Assembly (NCBI GenBank): GCA_028752905.1
Contig: JAQNBH010000017.1
Span: 38,773,929 to 38,837,928, forward strand
DNA length: 64,000 bases
From: Cladorhizidae sp. MBARI D1340-BT2
Taxonomy: Eukaryota > Porifera > Demospongiae > Poecilosclerida > Cladorhizidae
Reading direction: 5' to 3'
Part shown: in pieces, positions 59,101-64,000 of the stretch
Layout of the letters: every line of letters starts with the position of its first letter
Numbering within the stretch: position 1 is the first letter of the stretch
The notes under the pieces: model-generated
What the model was told of the DNA's origin: nothing
The model's database searches: none
What the model saw: only the letters and a program-made list of their open reading frames with translations
Translations under genes and position numbers: made by a program

Positions 59101-62100
59101 GAGCAAAGGCTGAGGAGGGAGCACAGACCAGTGAGAGCAAAGGCTGAGGAGGGAGCTCAGACCAGTGACAGCAAAGGCTGAACAGACCAGTAAGAGCAAA
59201 GGCTGAGGAGGGAGCTCAGACCAGTGAGAGCAAAGGCTGAGGAGGGAGCACAGACCAGTGAGAGCAAAGGATGAGGAGGGAGCACAGACCAGAAAGGGCA
59301 AAGGCTGAGGAGGGAGCACAGACCAGTGAGAGCAAAGGCTGAGGAGGGGGCACAGACCAGTGGGAGCAAAGGCTGAGGAGGGAGCTCAGACCAGTGGGAG
59401 CAAAGGCTGAGGAGGGAGCACAGACCAGTGGGAGCAAAGGCTGAGGAGGGAGCTCAGACCAGTGGGAGCAAAGGCTGAGGAGGGAGCACAGACCAGTGAG
59501 AGCAAAGGATGAGGAGGGAGCTCAGACCAGTGAGAGAGAAGGCTGAGGAGGGAGCACAGACCAGAAAGGGCAAAGGCTGAGGAGGGAGCACAGACCAGTG
59601 GGAGCAAAGGCTGAGGAGGGAGCACAGACCAGTGAGAGCAAAGGCTGAGGAGGGAGCACAGACCAGTGGGAGCAAAGGCTGAGGAGGGAGCACAGACCAG
59701 TGGGAGCAAAGGCTGAGGAGGGAGCTCAGACCAGTGGGAGCAAAGGCTGAGGAGGGAGCACAGACCAGTGAGAGCAAAGGATGAGGAGGGAGCTCAGACC
59801 AGTGAGAGAGAAGGCTGAGGAGGGAGCACAGACCAGAAAGGGCAAAGGCTGAGGAGGGAGCACAGACCAGTGGGAGCAAAGGCTGAGGAGGGAGCACAGA
59901 CCAGTGAGAGCAAAGGCTGAGGAGGGAGCACAGACCAGTGGGAGCAAAGGCTGAGGAGGGAGCACAGACCAGTGAGAGCAAAGGCTGAGGAGGGAGCACA
60001 GACCAGTGAGTGAGGAGAGAGCACAGACCAGTGAGAACAAAGGCTGAGGAGGGAGCTCAGACCAGTGAGAACAAAGGCTGAGGAGGGAGCTCAGACCAGT
60101 GAGAACAAAGGCTGAGGAGGGAGCTCAGACCAGTGAGAACAAAGGCTGAGGAGGGAGCACAGACCAGTGAGAGCAAAGGCTGAGGAGGGAGCACAGACCA
60201 GTGAGTGAGGAGAGAGCACAGACCAGTGAGAACAAAGGCTGAGGAGGGAGCTCAGACCAGTGAGAACAAAGGCTGAGGAGGGAGCTCAGACCAGTGAGAG
60301 CAAAGGCTGAGGAGGGAGCACAGACCAGTGAGAGCAAAGGCTGAGGAGGGAGCACAGACCAGTGAGAGCAAAGGCTGAGGAGGGAGCTCAGACCAGTGAC
60401 AGCAAAGGCTGAACAGACCAGTAAGAGCAAAGGCTGAGGAGGGAGCTCAGACCAGTGAGAGCAAAGGCTGAGGAGGGAGCACAGACCAGTGAGAGCAAAG
60501 GATGAGGAGGGAGCACAGACCAGAAAGGGCAAAGGCTGAGGAGGGAGCACAGACCAGTGAGAGCAAAGGCTGAGGAGGGGGCACAGACCAGTGGGAGCAA
60601 AGGCTGAGGAGGGAGCACAGACCAGTGGGAGCAAAGGCTGAGGAGGGAGCACAGACCAGTGAGAGCAAAGGCTGAGGAGGGAGCACAGACAAGTGGGAGC
60701 AAAGGCTGAGGAGGGAGCACAGACCAGTGGGAGCAAAGGCTGAGGAGGGAGCTCAGACCAGTGAGAGCAAAGGCTGAGGAGGGAGCACAGACCAGTGAGA
60801 GCAAAGGCTGAGGAGGGAGCACAGACCAGTGAGAGCAAAGGCTGAGGAGGGAGCTCAGACCAGTGACAGCAAAGGCTGAACAGACCAGTAAGAGCAAAGG
60901 CTGAGGAGGGAGCTCAGACCAGTGAGAGCAAAGGCTGAGGAGGGAGCACAGACCAGTGAGAGCAAAGGATGAGGAGGGAGCACAGACCAGAAAGGGCAAA
61001 GGCTGAGGAGGGAGCACAGACCAGTGAGAGCAAAGGCTGAGGAGGGGGCACAGACCAGTGGGAGCAAAGGCTGAGGAGGGAGCTCAGACCAGTGGGAGCA
61101 AAGGCTGAGGAGGGAGCACAGACCAGTGGGAGCAAAAGCTGAGGAGGGAGCTCAGACCAGTGGGAGCAAAGGCTGAGGAGGGAGCACAGACCAGTGAGAG
61201 CAAAGGATGAGGAGGGAGCTCAGACCAGTGAGAGAGAAGGCTGAGGAGGGAGCACAGACCAGAAAGGGCAAAGGCTGAGGAGGGAGCACAGACCAGTGGG
61301 AGCAAAGGCTGAGGAGGGAGCACAGACCAGTGAGAGCAAAGGCTGAGGAGGGAGCACAGACCAGTGGGAGCAAAGGCTGAGGAGGGAGCACAGACCAGTG
61401 AGAGCAAAGGCTGAGGAGGGAGCACAGACCAGTGAGTGAGGAGAGAGCACAGACCAGTGAGAACAAAGGCTGAGGAGGGAGCTCAGACCAGTGAGAACAA
61501 AGGCTGAGGAGGGAGCTCAGACCAGTGAGAACAAAGGCTGAGGAGGGAGCTCAGACCAGTGAGAACAAAGGCTGAGGAGGGAGCACAGACCAATGAGAGC
61601 AAAGGCTGAGGAGGGAGCACAGACCAGTGGGAGCAAAGGCTGAGGAGGGAGCACAGACCAGTGAGAGCAAAGGCTGAGGAGGGAGCTCAGACCAGTGAGA
61701 ACAAAGGCTGAGGAGGGAGCACAGACCAGTGAGAACAAAGGCTGAGGAGGGAGTTCAGACCAGTGAGAATCAAGGCTGAGGAGGGAGCACAGACCAGTGA
61801 GAACAAAGGCTGAGGAGGGAGCACAGACCAGTGGGAGCAAAGGCTGAGGAGGGAGCACAGACCAGAGAGAGCAGAGGCTGAGGAGGGAGCACAGACCAGT
61901 GAGTGAGGAGAGAGCACAGACCAGTGAGAACAAAGGCTGAGGAGGGAGCTCAGACCAGTGAGAACAAAGGCTGAGGAGGGAGCTCAGACCAGTGAGAACA
62001 AAGGCTGAGGAGGGAGCTCAGACCAGTGAGAACAAAGGCTGAGGAGGGAGCACAGACCAGTGAGAGCAAAGGCTGAGGAGGGAGCACAGACCAGTGAGAG

Positions 62101-62655
62101 CAAAGGCTGAGGAGGGAGCACAGACCAGTGGGAGCAAAGGCTGAGGAGGGAGCACAGACCAGTGAGAGCAAAGGCTGAGGAGGGAGCTCAGACCAGTGAG
62201 AACAAAGGCTGAGGAGGGAGCACAGACCAGTGAGAACAAAGGCTGAGGAGGGAGTTCAGACCAGTGAGAACAAAGGCTAAGGAGGGAGCACAGACCAGTG
62301 AGAACAAAGGCTGAGGAGGGAGCACAGACCAGTGGGAGCAAAGGCTGAGGAGGGAGCACAGACCAGAGAGAGCAGAGGCTGAGGAGGGAGCACAGACCAG
62401 TGGGAGCAAAGGCTGAGGAGGGAGCACAGAACAGTGGGAGCAAAGGCTGAGGAGGGAGCACAGACCAGTGGGAGCAAAGGCTGAGGAGGGAGCACAGACC
62501 AGTGAGAGCAAAGGCTGAGGAGGGAGCTCAGACCAGTGAGAACAAAGGCTGAGGAGGGAGCACAGACCAGTGGGAGCAAAGGCTGAGGAGGGAGCACAGA
62601 CCAGTGGGAGCAAAGGCTGAGGAGGGAGTCCAGCAGTGAGATCAAAGGTTGAAGG
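50139..62655 (+). repeat. 12.5-kb satellite of a 34-bp unit with higher-order repeats
   Basis: Roughly 370 units (length divided by unit) of GAGGAGGGAGCACAGACCAG, TGAGAGCAAAGGCT. Variants: CACAG/CTCAG, GTGAGAGC/GTGGGAGC/GTGAGAAC/GAAAGGGC, GGATGAG, and a shortened unit with GCTGAACAGACCAGTAAGAG. The shortened unit recurs at about 50,611, 51,079, 51,715, 52,675, 53,143, 53,881, 54,551, 55,315, 55,785, 56,743, 57,211, 57,949, 58,711, 59,181, 60,409 and 60,877, so spacings near 468, 738-764 and 960 bp repeat in order. Blocks from about 51.7 to 53.9 kb recur 4,067 bp further on. The minus strand lacks stops across the unit, giving many open frames up to 305 codons; these are not genes. The last 1.2 kb is less ordered. 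Confidence 0.97.
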
Positions 62656-63814
62656 AGGACAAAAATATAGACAGTGAACATGCAAGGAGGGAGCGGAAAA
62701 TCCAATAGCATCAGTCAACAAATTGACGTGAGGCGAGACAAAAATGGGCATGCTAGAAGAAGAGTAGGCAAGCTGAGCTAATAAATGTCAACATGCCAGG
62801 AGTGTATAATAACAAAATGGTAACGAATCTGAACGGCTTCAAAAACATTAAGACAGGTAGACAAAATGGACATGTCAGGAGAGGGCATAATTATAGCTAT
62901 TTAGGCTAATCTTGTCATAATAAAATAAAAACATTCAAATAAGGATGTCCAGTCCAGATTTACATCCCAGAGGGAGGATGTGTGGAGTCAGGTTTCAAAC
63001 ACGTGGTAATGTTGAGCTGAGGTACGTATTTACACCTAGCTGTATGCACTAATGAACTTTCTACTCGGAAGACACTCAAATAAATACTTATTTTTAAGAG
63101 TATGGTACGTTTGTCAGGCAGCCGACAGATAAAGAGAGACATGCAGAATCCTGCACTAACTGAACATTGTTATGCAATCAACACTTCTATTCAAAACACC
63201 TCACACTTCCTTATAACTTGTATCATTATCATACCCATTAGGTCATTAAGTGAACTGTTGTATGTTAATGTGTGTTGGACTCTTGTGATTGGTTGTATTT
63301 TATGTCACCTTATGGTTGTGGCTCAACCCAACCTATTTAAAGGAGCTCCTGACGGGTAAGAGCCAAATTTCTCCTAACTTGCATTTAAGATAAAATAGTT
63401 TAACCTCTACTTGACTTAAAGGTAGCCTAAACTCTGCTAGCCTAGCAGTTAGGACTGTCTCTGGTGGCAGCATCTACTGGAGGAAACAGAGCATTAAAAA
63501 ACCTCGACCCTCCACAATGTTCATTACGCTGGCTCTAGTAGCCTTTTGGCAACAGCTTGATATCTGGTTTATAGCCTCATGTTTTCCTAGTCAAAACCTA
63601 AGTTCTATATTAGTGAGTAATGAAAAACAACCTCTATAGTACTCTCTGGGCATTAGTGTATATATACACTGTTGTGTATGGTTTGTAGCAAGTAACTCTT
63701 ACTAATCAAAATTTAGTTCTGAAATATGAATTCTGGCTCTTGTAAGTTTTTGGCACAAACATGGGAGCTTGTAACCTGATGTACCCGTTGTTCCGAGGCT
63801 TGTACCCTTTCAGC
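62656..63814. other. Spacer, nothing recognised
   Basis: No exon, RNA gene or repeat recognised; short open frames only. Confidence 0.45.
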
Positions 63815-64000
63815 ATTACAAACAATGACAGGTTAGTTTACTACACACCTGTCCCCAGATTACAAACAATGACAGGTCGTTTACAGCACACTTATCCACA
63901 GATTACAAACAATGACAGGTTAGGTTACAGCACACTTGTCCCCAGATTACAAACAATGACAGGTTAGTTTACATCATACCTGTCCCCAGATTACAAACAA
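63815..64000 (+). repeat. 43-44-bp tandem repeat leaving the window
   Basis: Copies of ATTACAAACAATGACAGGTT, followed by AGTTTACAGCACACYTGTCC and CCAG, start at about 63,815, 63,859, 63,902, 63,946 and 63,989. The array continues beyond the right edge, so its true size is unknown. Confidence 0.92.

Noticed and set aside
50065..62751. Dozens of minus-strand open frames with leucine/proline/cysteine-rich repeats
   Set aside because: All are overlapping frames of the 34-bp satellite, with the same peptide in every frame; no splice sites, domain or unique sequence supports a gene.

Overview
This window looks like nuclear DNA of an invertebrate animal. The few recognisable host genes are split into short exons with GT-AG boundaries, and the transposon families present (hAT, an Academ-like XPG-nuclease family, Penelope-like elements, Ty3/Gypsy, Mutator-like) are typical of sponges, cnidarians and other early-branching or marine animals. 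I lean towards a sponge or cnidarian but cannot prove it. There are no bacterial-style operons, and no rRNA or tRNA gene that I could recognise. Host coding sequence is a small fraction of the 64 kb; about a third is tandem repeat.

Layout. 1-13.1 kb: minus-strand 5' portion of an acetyl-CoA carboxylase gene (two certain exons at 6,646-6,831 and 4,467-4,586, two weaker candidates at 12.6-13.1 kb). Its introns carry minisatellites of 35, 19, 38, 10, 92 and 48 bp, a GGT-AGT-AAT microsatellite of almost 1 kb, and a diverged MITE. 13.1-21.8 kb: sparse DNA with a Gypsy integrase relic, a 3-kb array of a 20-bp unit and a hAT C-terminal relic. 21.8-25.3 kb: a decayed DNA transposon with about 300-bp terminal inverted repeats, coding for a GCDTTSAF-type (Academ-like) protein and nested inside a small hairpin element. 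26.1-30.6 kb: exons of a receptor-tyrosine-kinase-like gene on the plus strand; its large intron is filled by two Penelope-like relics. 31-37.5 kb: a 47-bp minisatellite and relics of Gypsy, Academ-like and Mutator-like elements. 38.4-39.1 kb: two exons of a dispanin (CD225/IFITM-like) membrane protein on the minus strand. 40.1-46.6 kb: a 51-bp satellite split by a 4.2-kb hAT transposon with a perfect 8-bp target duplication; this hAT itself holds a 780-bp palindromic TTAA-flanked MITE. 47.0-48.3 kb: a 19-bp satellite. 50.1-62.7 kb: a 12.5-kb array of a 34-bp unit with several levels of higher-order repetition. 62.7-64 kb: quiet DNA ending in a 43-44-bp repeat that leaves the window.

Main points. 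The window records a readable insertion history: MITE in hAT in satellite, and Academ-like element in hairpin element. A dispersed palindromic element (at least eight loci) carries a hammerhead-like core (CTGATGA, stem, GAAAC, GTC), and a related motif sits at the ends of the Penelope-like relics. Nearly all long open reading frames here are satellite artefacts and are not annotated as genes.
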